Of a DNA stretch of 64,000 bases, positions 10,664-20,086 are shown piece after piece. Source of the stretch: Ditylenchus dipsaci (taxonomy: Eukaryota; Nematoda; Chromadorea; Rhabditida; Anguinidae); contig SADC01001275.1 of assembly GCA_004194705.1 (NCBI GenBank), positions 1,550,001-1,614,000 of the forward strand. The letters are read 5' to 3'. A program made the translations under genes and the position numbers. Under the pieces are notes generated by a model that was not told the DNA's origin, did no database searches, and was given only the letters and a program-made list of their open reading frames with translations. Numbering within the stretch: the first letter of the stretch is position 1; each line of letters begins with the position of its first letter.

Positions 10664-11360
10664 CGAAATTCGGCGCTACCGGAGTACAACACCCCCCCCC
10701 CAATGGAATTTTTTAAAAGTGTTTCCAAACACCCTATATCGACTCAAAATCGCCTCAGGAACTCGAAAAAGCATTATTTTTGAGTTTCGATCAATAAAAC
10801 ATCGAGTTTTGGGAACACCCAAAATTACTTTTTTTGACCATTTTTAAAGGGATTTAGGTCTGTATTTGGGTGGAAATGAACCACAAAGGGCCCAATTTTG
10901 AACAAAAAGATGTTGAACATAGTTTTGAATACCAGGGTATACCGCATAAATAAACTCTGGTATGCATGCTTTTTCATGCACCCAGAGTCACTTTCGAGTG
11001 ATTTGCGTCTAAGGTATGTGGGTGTGCGCATCTCAACCCAAGCCCCCAAGCCCCCTGCGCCCGGCTTGGTAGGTTAGAGATGCGCGCACTCACTCACCTT
11101 AGACATAATTCCGAGCAAGACTCTTGATCAAAAATGCATTTAGAGGTACTTTTTGCCCAGTCCCATGTTGAAAAACAGGGTAAAACAGTCATATGGTCGA
11201 GATTTAAAAATGCCCAAAAATCGATTTTTTATTGACCAGAACTTAAAAATAATGCCTTTTTTGAACTTCTGAGGCGATTTTGAGTCGATAAAGGGTGTTT
11301 GGAAACACTTTTAAAAAATTCTATTTGGGGGGGGGGGTATACACCGGTAGGGTCCGAAAT
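10664..11360. mobile_element. Foldback element, arm type A (poly-C) with shared core
   Basis: Arms run CCCCCCCC..AAAGTGTTTCCAAACACC..TATATCGACTC, and the complement closes near 11,350. The core contains CACTTTCGAGTGATTTGCGT, GGTGTGCGCATCTCAACC and TTAGACATAATTCCGAGCAA. Other type A copies lie at 47.75, 52.14 and 57.24 kb. Confidence 0.85.
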
Positions 11361-11384
11361 TCTTATAACACCATGTAGTAGTAC

Positions 11385-11440
11385 AGTCGATTCCCGATTT
11401 TTAAAATAACCCGATTATTAATGTAAAACATTAGTTCGCG
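11385..11440 (+). repeat. Solo end of a pogo-like element
   Basis: TACAGTCGATTCCCGATTTT looks like the TA plus CAGTC end of the pogo-like MITEs seen elsewhere, but no matching right end was found nearby. Confidence 0.4.
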
Positions 11441-12134
11441 ATAATTCATTAAATCTTTCTTTTATAATTAGCTCTTTATATATATTTCATTCAGCTGACC
11501 AAAAAGTGTCGCGAACTTATAGTCGTTCAACAAAATCTAGGCGCGGGTTATTAAAATTTGACCGTAGCTCTCTTCAGTCTATCAAATCTATTCACATCGT
11601 CTGACCTTTGTGAACCACTAAACATCCTGATAAGAGAGTATTTCACAAGTGAAACATGTATGTGTATCTTGTAAACAGAATAGACAAGGCTATATATAAA
11701 CAGCCGAATCACAGCCAATTATCTTTGTAAGTTGGTTGTAAGGAAAAGAAAGCTTTATAAAAATTTTGTTTTGAGTTTTGAAGCATCAAGCAACTGGAAA
11801 AAAAAAAAAATACTGAACTGATGACTAGTCATTAAACTAATTTTTTAGGGCTAGTTACGCTATTTTTAGAAAGTCTCCAATGAGGTTTCGGCTTGATTTG
11901 CAACAACAAAAAGCGTTTTTTTGAATTCAAGTTGAATAGGTTGTACATTAATTAAGAACAGTAGGGCAAGCTTTGTTAAAAGAAACTTTAAAGGGGGGGG
12001 GGGTGCAATTCATAATGCGAATATTTTAAACTCTCAGGTTCAGATTCCCCTGGGTGCTTACCCTTTTTTATCTTCTTTAATTTACAAGTTTGTAATCAAA
12101 CTGATCCTCACACTCTTGGCTATTCGAGAAAATC

Positions 12135-12952
12135 GGTGCAGGATCGAAATACCCACAGACAAAATACACATTTACAAAATACCTAAAGTGCAAAATACCC
12201 AAAGTACAAAATACCCAAAGTATAAAACACCCAATGTACAAAATTCCCAAAGGTCAAAATACCCAATGGTCAAAATACCCAAAGACCAAATACCCAATAT
12301 GCATATTGTGCAGATAATGTGCCTATATGCTATTATCGTAATATACACAACATGTAATATGCACCAAATGCCATTATAATATTGATAAGACGTCAAAAAT
12401 CCACCAAAAGACCACTCTTGGGTATTGTGGGTATTTGGGTACAGTCGAGTCCCGCTAACCCGGCACCCCAAAAAGTTCGTTCCCGCCTTGGGTCCGACAC
12501 TTTTTTAACCCAATTTCGAAGTATTTTTCAATTGTGTTTTTACAGTCTGATAGCAATATCGTGAGGATTCCGATTTTGCCGATCGTTTTTCAAAACCTAA
12601 TATTTTTGGCTCTAAAGACCAAAACCCCGCTAACCCGGCACCATATTTTAAATATTTTTTAAATAACCATATTTAAATAGTTTTGGTCTTTTAGAGCCAA
12701 AAATATTAGGTTTTTGAAAACGATCGGCAAAATCGGAATCCTCACGATATTTGCTATCAGACTGTGAAAACACAATTGAAAATATTCGAAAATTGGGTTA
12801 AAAAAAGTGTCGGACCCATTTTTGGGTGCCGGTTAGCGGGACTCGACTGTATTTTGTCTTTGGGTATTTGACCATTGGGTTTTGTACTTTGGGTATTTTT
12901 TCTTGGGTATTTTGTAATTGGGTATTTTGTCTTTGGGTTTTTGATCCTGGAC
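12135..12952. mobile_element. Array-ended foldback element with 10-bp target duplication (Mutator-like)
   Basis: Ends GGTGCAGGATCGAAATACCC and the complement of GGGTTTTTGATCCTGGAC, flanked by CGAGAAAATC on both sides (12125-12134, 12953-12962). Left arm: about nine units like CAAAATACCCAAAGT. Right arm: the same unit inverted (CTTTGGGTATTTTG). A pogo-like MITE is nested inside. No transposase. Confidence 0.85.
12442..12849. mobile_element. pogo-like MITE nested in the 12.1-kb element
   Basis: CAGTCGAGTCCCGCTAACCC at the left and its inverted form at the right, both next to TA (12440-41, 12850-51). It shares TTCGTTCCCGCCTTGGGTCC and GTCCGACACTTTTTT with the MITE in TTI1. Confidence 0.9.
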
Positions 12953-13395
12953 CGAGAAAATCATCAGATCATGATTTCGAAATTCCTGGAGCTGATTTAC
13001 AGGCTAAGACCTGCTAAATTTATGAAAATCGTTCGTTTGGCGGTATTTTTGTGACTGGTTCGATTTATATTTATTGGATTTTTTCTACAAGTCAGGCGTT
13101 TCATATACCAAAATGATAGCCAAGATTCTAGGCTTTCATTGGAGCTATCAAACAGAGAAAAAGTTAGCGTATTTCCTCTAATTTCTCCCCTCCCCTTAAT
13201 TTCTTCCCTCCCTCTAATTACTCCCCCTCTAGAGTAGGGTTGAAAAATTACTCACCTCCCTCTAATTTCTACCCCCCCCCCCCACCATTATTAACAATAA
13301 CTTTGTTATTAACAAAGTCTATATCTACAATTACTTTGTTAATAACAAAGTCCATAATTGACTATAACTTTGTTAATAACAATGTTCATTATCTA

Positions 13396-13641
13396 CAGGG
13401 TGTGTCAAAAAAACTTGACCACCTAAAAAAAATTGGTGTACATAACACCTTGCCCGGCCGATCTCCGGATTTTGGGCCCTAACTAAAAATCTCCATAAAT
13501 CTCCAACTTCACTTAGGATACTGTGCATAATGACATAAAAAATAAGAAAAGCTTGATTTACTATGAACAGAAAATAAATTCGTACAGAATAATGAAAAAG
13601 TGAAAATTTTCAAAGTGGTCAAATTTTTCTGACACACCCTG
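13396..13641. mobile_element. Tc1/mariner-type MITE (CAGGGTGTGTCA ends)
   Basis: 246 bp. Left end CAGGGTGTGTCAAAAAAACT, right end the complement of GTCAGAAAAATTTGACCACT, TA on both sides (13394-95, 13642-43). The ORF at its left edge is not a gene. Confidence 0.85.
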
Positions 13642-13834
13642 TACAATAACTTTGTTAGTAACAAAGTTCATTGTTAACAATAACTTTTTTATAGCAAAGT
13701 TCATTATTAACAAGAATTTGAATAAATTTTGATAAAAAAATTTAAATGACTTGGTTTGATTTTTGGCTAATTTACTTAAAATTGTCGTTCGCCTTTGGCG
13801 TATAATTTCTCCCCTCCCTCTAATTACTCCCCTC

Positions 13835-14086
13835 CAGTGTTCTCAATAGTCAGAGCAGAATGGAAAGTCAGAATGAAATTCAAAAATTCTGACAGTCAGA
13901 AAGCGCGGGAAATTATTCTGACTGTCAGAAATGAGAGTCAGAAAAAAAATCGATCAGATCACGTTTTTCCCTGTCTGAATTTCTGAGAGTCAGAAAGTCT
14001 GACAGAAATTTCCGCGCTTTCTGACTGTCAGAATTTTTGAATTTCATTCTGACTTTCCATTCTGCCTCTGACTATTGAGAACACTG
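13835..14086. mobile_element. Near-perfect palindromic hAT-type MITE
   Basis: CAGTGTTCTCAATAGTCAGA at the left, inverted at the right, arms about 110 bp with repeated TCTGACTGTCAGAA. Flanking octamers CTCCCCTC and CTCCCCAC differ at one base, which suits an 8-bp hAT duplication. Confidence 0.85.
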
Positions 14087-14169
14087 CTCCCCACCCCTAA
14101 TTACTCCCCTCTGGAGAAGGGTTGAAAAATTACTTCCCCGGGGAGAATCAGAAGAAATACGGTAGTACA

Positions 14170-14770
14170 TAGTTAAACTAGGATTCAAAAACATACAACC
14201 ATGTCCACTTCCATGCCATTCTACATTGGACTATCCCAGAACTTTTTAGTATTATTTTGGAAGTGACGTTTTTTTGTAACATTTATTTACATGATCATTT
14301 TCAACCTTATACTCGAAATTTAGCTCTGCTTCCTTCCGTAATTTCCAGCATACGGTTGCATAAGAGCATGTAAATTGAAATTGTAAAAAAATGTCAATTC
14401 CGAAATAATACCAAAATCCTACCCGTCAAAAGTACTCATGTCTTCCCTAGTCAAACCTTCACTAACCACCTAAGTTTTTCTGCGGAGATTTTGGTGTGAA
14501 AATATTCTTAACTGATTCCTCATGAGATTGTGCCTCTAGAAAGTTACTAAACGCGTGGAGAAAAAAACAAAATGGACAAAGGTTCAGGCAATATAAAGCT
14601 AAGTGAGCATCATTTTGGCTGATTTCCTTTCATTTTGATGGTCATTTGCTTTAAATCGCAAAATTGTGGCAGTAACTGACAGTAAATTAGGGCTGGAAAT
14701 GATTGCACTCGGTTGCTCAATACTTTTTTGGCCTAGAAGTGAGTTGACTCACTAAAAATGAATATATAAA
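14170..14770. other. No gene seen; short imperfect inverted repeat
   Basis: AT-rich. TAGTATTATTTTGGAAGTGAC (14249 on) is partly repeated inverted near 14385-14430. No splice-framed coding stretch recognised. Confidence 0.4.
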
Positions 14771-14845
14771 ATAGGTTATGCACCCACTGGGAATCAATCC
14801 TGAGAGATCAAAATATTCGCATTATGATTTGCAACTCTCTTTAAA
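14771..14845 (-). repeat. SINE-like fragment, inverted copy
   Basis: The complement reads ATAATGCGAATATTTTGATC..CTCAGGATTGATTCCC, matching the head of the repeat at 11.98-12.05 kb. Confidence 0.6.
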
Positions 14846-15830
14846 ATGAATTTTTTTTCCTACGGTGTTTCTAATATGTTTCGCGCATTTTTGATGAAAA
14901 TTTGCTTTTCGTCCAACATATGCCTTGGGCGACACCCCAATGAAAGAGTATTGCGACTAAGGTCACATTTAGATTCTAAAATTTTTTTGGCCACTTTGAT
15001 CCTCGAGACAAAATTTTGGCAAAAACGCTCCAAAAGTATAGAAACAGCGTATCAAAAGCATAATGCCGTTTTCGAAATTTTTTTGAATTTTTTCCGTCTT
15101 TTTTTCACGTTTAAAAACTGCACCAAAAATTAGAATTAATAAAAAAATCTTACTTGACCAAAAAGTATTATCGAAATTAATTTTGACGTTCATGATAAAA
15201 ATAAAAAATTCAAACAAATTTTTTAAAAAACTTAAAAAATAATTCCACCCCACTCCAATCAATAACCAATATATAAAAATAAAATCTCGTAAAAAAGGCA
15301 AATGTCAAGGAGTGTCAGCAATAACAATAAGCTGAGGAGATGAATAAGCAAGCACAGTCGAGAAAAATTCTTCAACAACCATCGAAATAGATAATAAAGA
15401 CACAAAAATTTGTATCGCAAACAGACAGCAGCAACCCACGGAAACTCAAACAAAACTAATAATAATAGATCATTTCGTAAATTGGCTATAACCATGATAA
15501 CTACAACTAAATTTCGAAGTAGTCTGTGTATATTTCATGGCCAAAAAACTAGAAAATGAGCAAAGAGAAGATTTGCTCTTCGCCAATTGCTCACCCCTAA
15601 TTCTACGGAACACAGGGCCCTATGACTCCCTTGTATATGCACAGGGATTGTTGGAGAGAAATGAAGAAAGAGTAGTATTTTGTGTGTGCTAGTGAACAGA
15701 TGTTCACAGTGAGTCGCTGTTGAGAAAAGCTGTGTTTGAACTTGGATGCTGAGCATGATTTTTGGCTTCAGCAAACAAGAATATTGGTGTAATGAAAAGT
15801 TTAGTGTGAATTTCAGCTTTGGCGGGGTTG
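14846..15830. other. No recognisable gene
   Basis: AT-rich sequence with short ORFs on both strands (for example 14969-15301 and 15535-15774 on the minus strand) that have low complexity or no family resemblance. Confidence 0.4.
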
Positions 15831-15832
15831 TA

Positions 15833-16052
15833 CAGTCAAAGCTTTATCACTTCAAATTCCTTCCTGCCTTCGGTCTGACACATTTTCACCTCCATTTTGA
15901 AAGTTTTTTTTTGTCAAATCACTAGGATTGAAATTTTCTCGACTAGAATGACCAACAGGTTTGGCAACCAACTTTAAAAATTGATGGAAAAAAGTGTCGG
16001 ACCATAGGCGGGAGCCAACTTGAGGGATGCCGGTTTTATCAAAAGTCGACTG
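15833..16052. mobile_element. pogo-like MITE
   Basis: 220 bp. CAGTCAAAGCTTTATCACTT at the left, ...AAAAGTCGACTG at the right, TA on both sides. The inner arms carry the GTC(C/T)GACAC..TTTT block of the same family. Confidence 0.85.
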
Positions 16053-16283
16053 TAAAGTAGAACTTAGAAGAGACCACTCTTCTTCACTGTTTTCCGGTCA
16101 CAAAAGACAAAAAGTCTTGAACAGGCATTAGTGAAATAAGATCAAATCCAGACAAATTCAGAGGGGTGTGCCCTTCCCCTTTTTATATCCACTATTGTTA
16201 AATAGAAATAAAATACTAAATTTAATTTCTTTCAAAAATATACAAATAAACAGAGCCAACAAACGCTTTTTTAATACACGCTT

Positions 16284-17468
16284 TTAGGTCAATCCTAAAG
16301 TTTTTAGATGAACTTTGCATAAAGAGTGCAATATTTGCATTTGTGCAGCAACAACGTTCTTTTGCACTTGGAAATTTAGAAATAATAAATAAATAAAAAT
16401 AGTTGTAAATACTTTGTACGAAAAACAAACCATCAAATCTCTAAGCATTGCATTCATATCTGATTTGAATTGGTACTGGTCAGAGTTGGAGCTGGTCATC
16501 AAAGATTGAAATTTGAGGTTGTTAGCGACAGAAGCCTGCAAAATATAATAAAATGCTGAAAGTTAAAACCCTAAAGTTAAGCTATTCCCTGGCTTAAACA
16601 CTGCAACTCCTTTTCTCGGCTTAAGGCTCACTCGATCTCAATATACACCCCCGAAAAAGCTCATTGCGCATGTACCGTAGGCTTACCCAGGGGGGAGGAG
16701 GGCTAGCTGGGCTATAGCCCTGTCAGGATTTTTTTAGCCTTTTTTTCGTTTTTTTCAGCCTTTTTTTGATTTTTTGGCCAGTTTAGCCCCGTCCGGATTT
16801 TTAGCCTATTTAGCCCCGCCCCGTCAGAAAATCCTGGGTACGCCTTGCATGTACCTTTAACATTCGCATTACTGTTTGTAACTTTGGTTCACCGTAATTT
16901 ACCATTTTCGCAGATTTTGGTAGAGCAATTGAAACGGCGCGGAACAGTATATTCATGCATAAAACCAACCGTTATATAAATCAGAAAATTGACCAAGAAA
17001 TTATTAATCCAATTTAAAAAAATCATTTGACAAAAAAAATTGCGCTTGAAAAATCCTTGATTTTGACACCGGATTAGTGTTTAGCATGGTCGATTTGCTC
17101 ATGAAGATGCTCTTTAATGCGCATTTGTTGTCTTGAGCGGAATACAAAATTTGACAGTGAGTTTTAAAATTTTGGAGTTATTCGTAAGCATATTGACCAT
17201 GCTGAACAACAATGACATAGCCCAAAGATTCCTACTTTACAAAAATGACTTGTATTTTTTGCTGAGAAAGAATTTCGGTTTACATAACAACCAGAAACAC
17301 CCAAGTCCATTTCTGGTCCATTTCCCTTTTTGGTGAATGCAGAGAACCTACTTGAACTGCCTGCAAGAACTCTTGAGCCAAGTGGCCCTCAGAGCTGGAC
17401 CACATAAACAGCTGTAAACTAAAATGACCGCCTTGGTCTGCTGCACAAGCTGGTAGTGTAGGGTGCAA
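16284..17468 (-). CDS. Unidentified protein, C-terminal three exons (helical)
   Basis: Three exons join in phase 0: 17468-17352, 16535-16431 and 16358-16284 (TAA). They encode a continuous helix-rich C-terminus: FSLQLFMWSSSEGHLAQEFL, then LQAVQASVANNLKFQSLM, then SDMNAMLRDLMNVVAAQMQI. The acceptor of the last exon could instead be 8 nt upstream, but that gives another frame with a less likely peptide. I do not recognise the family. Alanine, glutamine and leucine in heptad-like spacing suggest a coiled coil. The exon at 18.2-18.5 kb may belong to the same gene, but its phase does not match directly, so a missing exon between 17.5 and 18.1 kb would be needed. Confidence 0.5.
16677..16846. mobile_element. 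hAT-like MITE (AGGCTTACCCAGG ends)
   Basis: Ends AGGCTTACCCAGG and the complement of CCTGGGTACGCCT, with GCATGTACC at both flanks (16668-16676, 16847-16855). The inside is T-rich with reiterated TTTTAGCC. Lies in an intron of the unidentified gene. Confidence 0.75.
17060..17215 (+). repeat. Dispersed repeat containing CAGCATGGTC-like block
   Basis: TTTAGCATGGTCGATTTGCT, then TTGTCTTGAGCGGAAT and TTGACAGTGAG. The same modules recur near 35.3, 39.2-39.4 (as an inverted pair) and 60.93 kb. Confidence 0.6.
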
Positions 17469-18168
17469 CTTAATTTATTTTAATCATTCGCAATCAAAAA
17501 CATGAATTTTTTTGTTTACTCTACGATTTCTAGTATAATAACTTTTTGTGAATAAAAATAATCCTTTCAACATGAGCCACAAAAGTTAGCCGAGACTATT
17601 ATTTAAACAAAAAAATCGGTAACTTAATTTTTAATTTTATAAAGGGATTTCTGGTGGAAGAAAAGTCTTTGGGGAAATTTTTTACTAACTTTCCAAGATA
17701 AATTTATTGCAGCAAACAAATATTCTCATATCGAATAAAATGTTATTTAGCTCACAATTTTTTATTTTATTTTGCAGACAAAATTTATCTGGATTATTGG
17801 CTCTAAAAACTTCTGAGGTCATTTTGAGAAGTTAACAACAATTTGCATCAATTTAAATGTGTTAAAATTCGATTAATTGGAAAGCGCTGTAACATTTTTT
17901 ATTAGCACTGTGTTGTAGAGCAGATCAAGAGCTACAAAGCCATGTATTAAGATCTTTTTTCTAAGTCTTTTCGAAAACTCTGTCAGGAACTTTTTGCATG
18001 CCTTTCAAATTTCGAAAAAAGAAGAAGTTCAGACCACTTATTAGAAGATATACAGTACTCCAGGACCTAGAGTACCGTATACCTGGAGTCCAAGTCATCA
18101 TCTAATATGCAGCGGCACAGAACCTTTTATTCAGAATATTTTTGTTGCAATAAACTTATTTTAAAAAG

Positions 18169-18466
18169 TTAGCTCAAAGATGTCCTAAGACCTTTCTTCC
18201 ACCAGTTATTGCAAAGTTTGTGAGCAAAATATAAGCGAAGAAAAAAAACTGACTCATTTAACAAAATGTGATCCTGACAAGAACTTTTGAATTCAGCTCC
18301 TCTAAGAATCAAGTCATTTATCTCTTCTGTGGATGGAAAATTGACGTAAGCTGGTGTAGGTATGTCACAAATGTGTTCTGCCAATGTTTTAAGAGATTTC
18401 GGCAAATATGAGTACCGACTTATTACAGCTGTGAAAATCTGATAATTAGCGTCCATCTTTTCTATA
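18169..18466 (-). CDS. Unidentified coding exon (hypothetical)
   Basis: Open for about 96 codons. It is preceded by an acceptor-like CCTTTTATAG and begins KMDANYQIFTAVISRY; an ATG lies at the second codon. Middle part is PTPAYVNFPSTEEINDLILR, then HILLNESVFFLRLYFAHKL. Composition looks like real protein (balanced, no palindrome), and the stop is at 18169. I do not recognise it. It could be an internal exon of the gene at 16.3-17.5 kb, with a donor near GTGGAAG or GTCTTAGG. Confidence 0.4.
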
Positions 18467-18797
18467 AAAGGTTGAAACATTCACATATTTTTTAAACAAA
18501 AAAAATGTGTAGAACAAGTTAAAGCAAACTGAATCCTGTTTGTTTGACAAGAGCACTGCGTTTAAAAGATAACTTAACTATTTGTTTTTGGCATAGAAGT
18601 GAAGCGCGGCAAATTCAAATAATGAATTAAGAGATTTTGAGTCTGATTGTGATTAATTCGAAGGCCTCTCCTAAAAGTGAGAAAATGAACCAATTTTGAA
18701 ATGCCTAAAAAGCTAACAGAACGTGAAAACAAAAAACAGCCAAAAATTAAAAAGCAAAGAATCTTTTGAAGATAATCCTGCAGTAGTCGATGATTTG

Positions 18798-19242
18798 AAG
18801 GGGGGGGGGGAGACTTTTACGGCTACTTTATGACATCAACTGCTACTTCACTTCATATCCTTTTTTCATATGTTCTGTTCTCTTATCTCAGATGTTTTCA
18901 CACCGTTTTATAGCTTAGATTTTTCTCTATTGATTGAGTGGTCAAACAACCTAATTGAAATAATTTCTCAGAAAATCACACCAAATAAGGTAAAAGTTAA
19001 ATTCAAGGTACAACTCCACCAAACACAGAGTTAGAAAAAGACGGTTTCTTAGTGTGAGGTTGGTGTAATTTACTGCAATTTTTTTTTAATTAGGGTGGTT
19101 GACAACTCAATCAATAGAGAAAATCTGAGCTACGAAACGGTGTAAAAACATCTGAGATAAGAAAACAGAATATATGAAAAAGGTATGTGAAGTTGAGTAG
19201 TAGTCGATGTCAAAACGTAGCCGTAAAAGTCTCCCCCTTTAA
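18798..19242. mobile_element. MITE of the ACGGCTAC family (complete copy)
   Basis: Both arms hold GGGGGAGACTTTTACGGCTA, CTTATCTCAGATGTTTT and GATTGAGTGGTC, in opposite orientation. Copies also lie at 9.25-9.54 kb and, one end only, at 59.19 kb. Confidence 0.8.
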
Positions 19243-19296
19243 AAATGTTTCAGCATTTTTTAAATTGGTGGCTGCTGAATGGCGCTGAAGAGTTTT

Positions 19297-19665
19297 CTAT
19301 TTTATCAGAAAGCGCTGTCAATTTTACGTCAGAAGGTGGGAAAAATAGAAAAAAGGCTGCCAGCGGAAATTTATGACTAAAATAAGTAAGTGCAGATTTG
19401 TGTGTTCCGATGTGTTCCTAGAAGTATTGTCAGAACTTCACTTCGTTCACCCCTGTAGTTCACAAAACTACATAAGGCGGGGGGACCAAGGCAAAATCTC
19501 AAATTTTCGATGACCTCATATTATTTTTCTGACTATAATTCTGGGCACAAATCGACCAGGCTGAGCATCAATCTGGTCTTACGTCTTGTATTTCTTTTAG
19601 TGATATTTTTGCACTATCTGACGTAAAATTGACAGCGCTTTCTAATAAATCAGAAAATTTTTAGG
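19297..19665. repeat. Inverted-repeat element (AGCGCTGTCAATTTTACGTC)
   Basis: TCAGAAAGCGCTGTCAATTT..ACGTCAG at 19306-19334 recurs inverted at 19617-19660. No coding sequence seen. Confidence 0.65.
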
Positions 19666-20086
19666 GAGCCATTTTATCAAGGTCAATCCGCCGGCGCTAA
19701 TCTGTAAAAGGCCTACGCCTATTTTTCGGAGTGCCATTAAATTTTATAATTTTTGGTAAATTATCGCATCGTGTTAAAACAAGAAGATGATAAAAAAATC
19801 TCTGAAAAGCAACTGTTTATTGATTATTTCACAATCGGTATCTATGAAGTTAAGATTAATGGATATATATAGGGTTGTCGGGTACCCGTAATTTTCGGGT
19901 ACCCGAACCGAGGAACCGAACCGGAACCGAAATTTCGGGTACCCGAACCGAACCGATACCCGAAACCCGAAATCTTCGGGTACCCGAACCGAACCGATAC
20001 CCGCAACCCAAATTTTCGAGTAACCGAACCGATATCCGAAAAAACCGAATTTACAGGAACAGGCTTCCTGCATACACAAAAATTTT

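Larger units (their letters stand above)
11980..13170 (+). repeat. SINE-like retroposon interrupted by an array-ended element
   Basis: A tRNA-like head (GCGAATATTTT..CAGGTTCAGATTCCCC) is followed by a body (CTCACACTCTTGGCTAT; CTGATTTACAGGCTAA; TTTTTCTACAAGTCAGGCG) that also occurs at 27.72-28.04 kb. The element at 12135-12952 splits this copy and leaves the 10-bp repeat CGAGAAAATC on both sides, which shows the insertion order. Confidence 0.65.
13167..14162. mobile_element. CCGTAT-type pogo-like element with CTCCCCTCC repeats
   Basis: Ends GCGTATTTCCTCTAATTTCT and the complement of AGAATCAGAAGAAATACGG, both next to TA. Inside are many copies of CCTCTAATTACTCCCC and a set of TAACTTTGTTATTAACAAAG units. 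Two other MITEs are nested in it. Relatives with the same CCGTAT end are at 58.94 and 61.85 kb. Confidence 0.7.
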
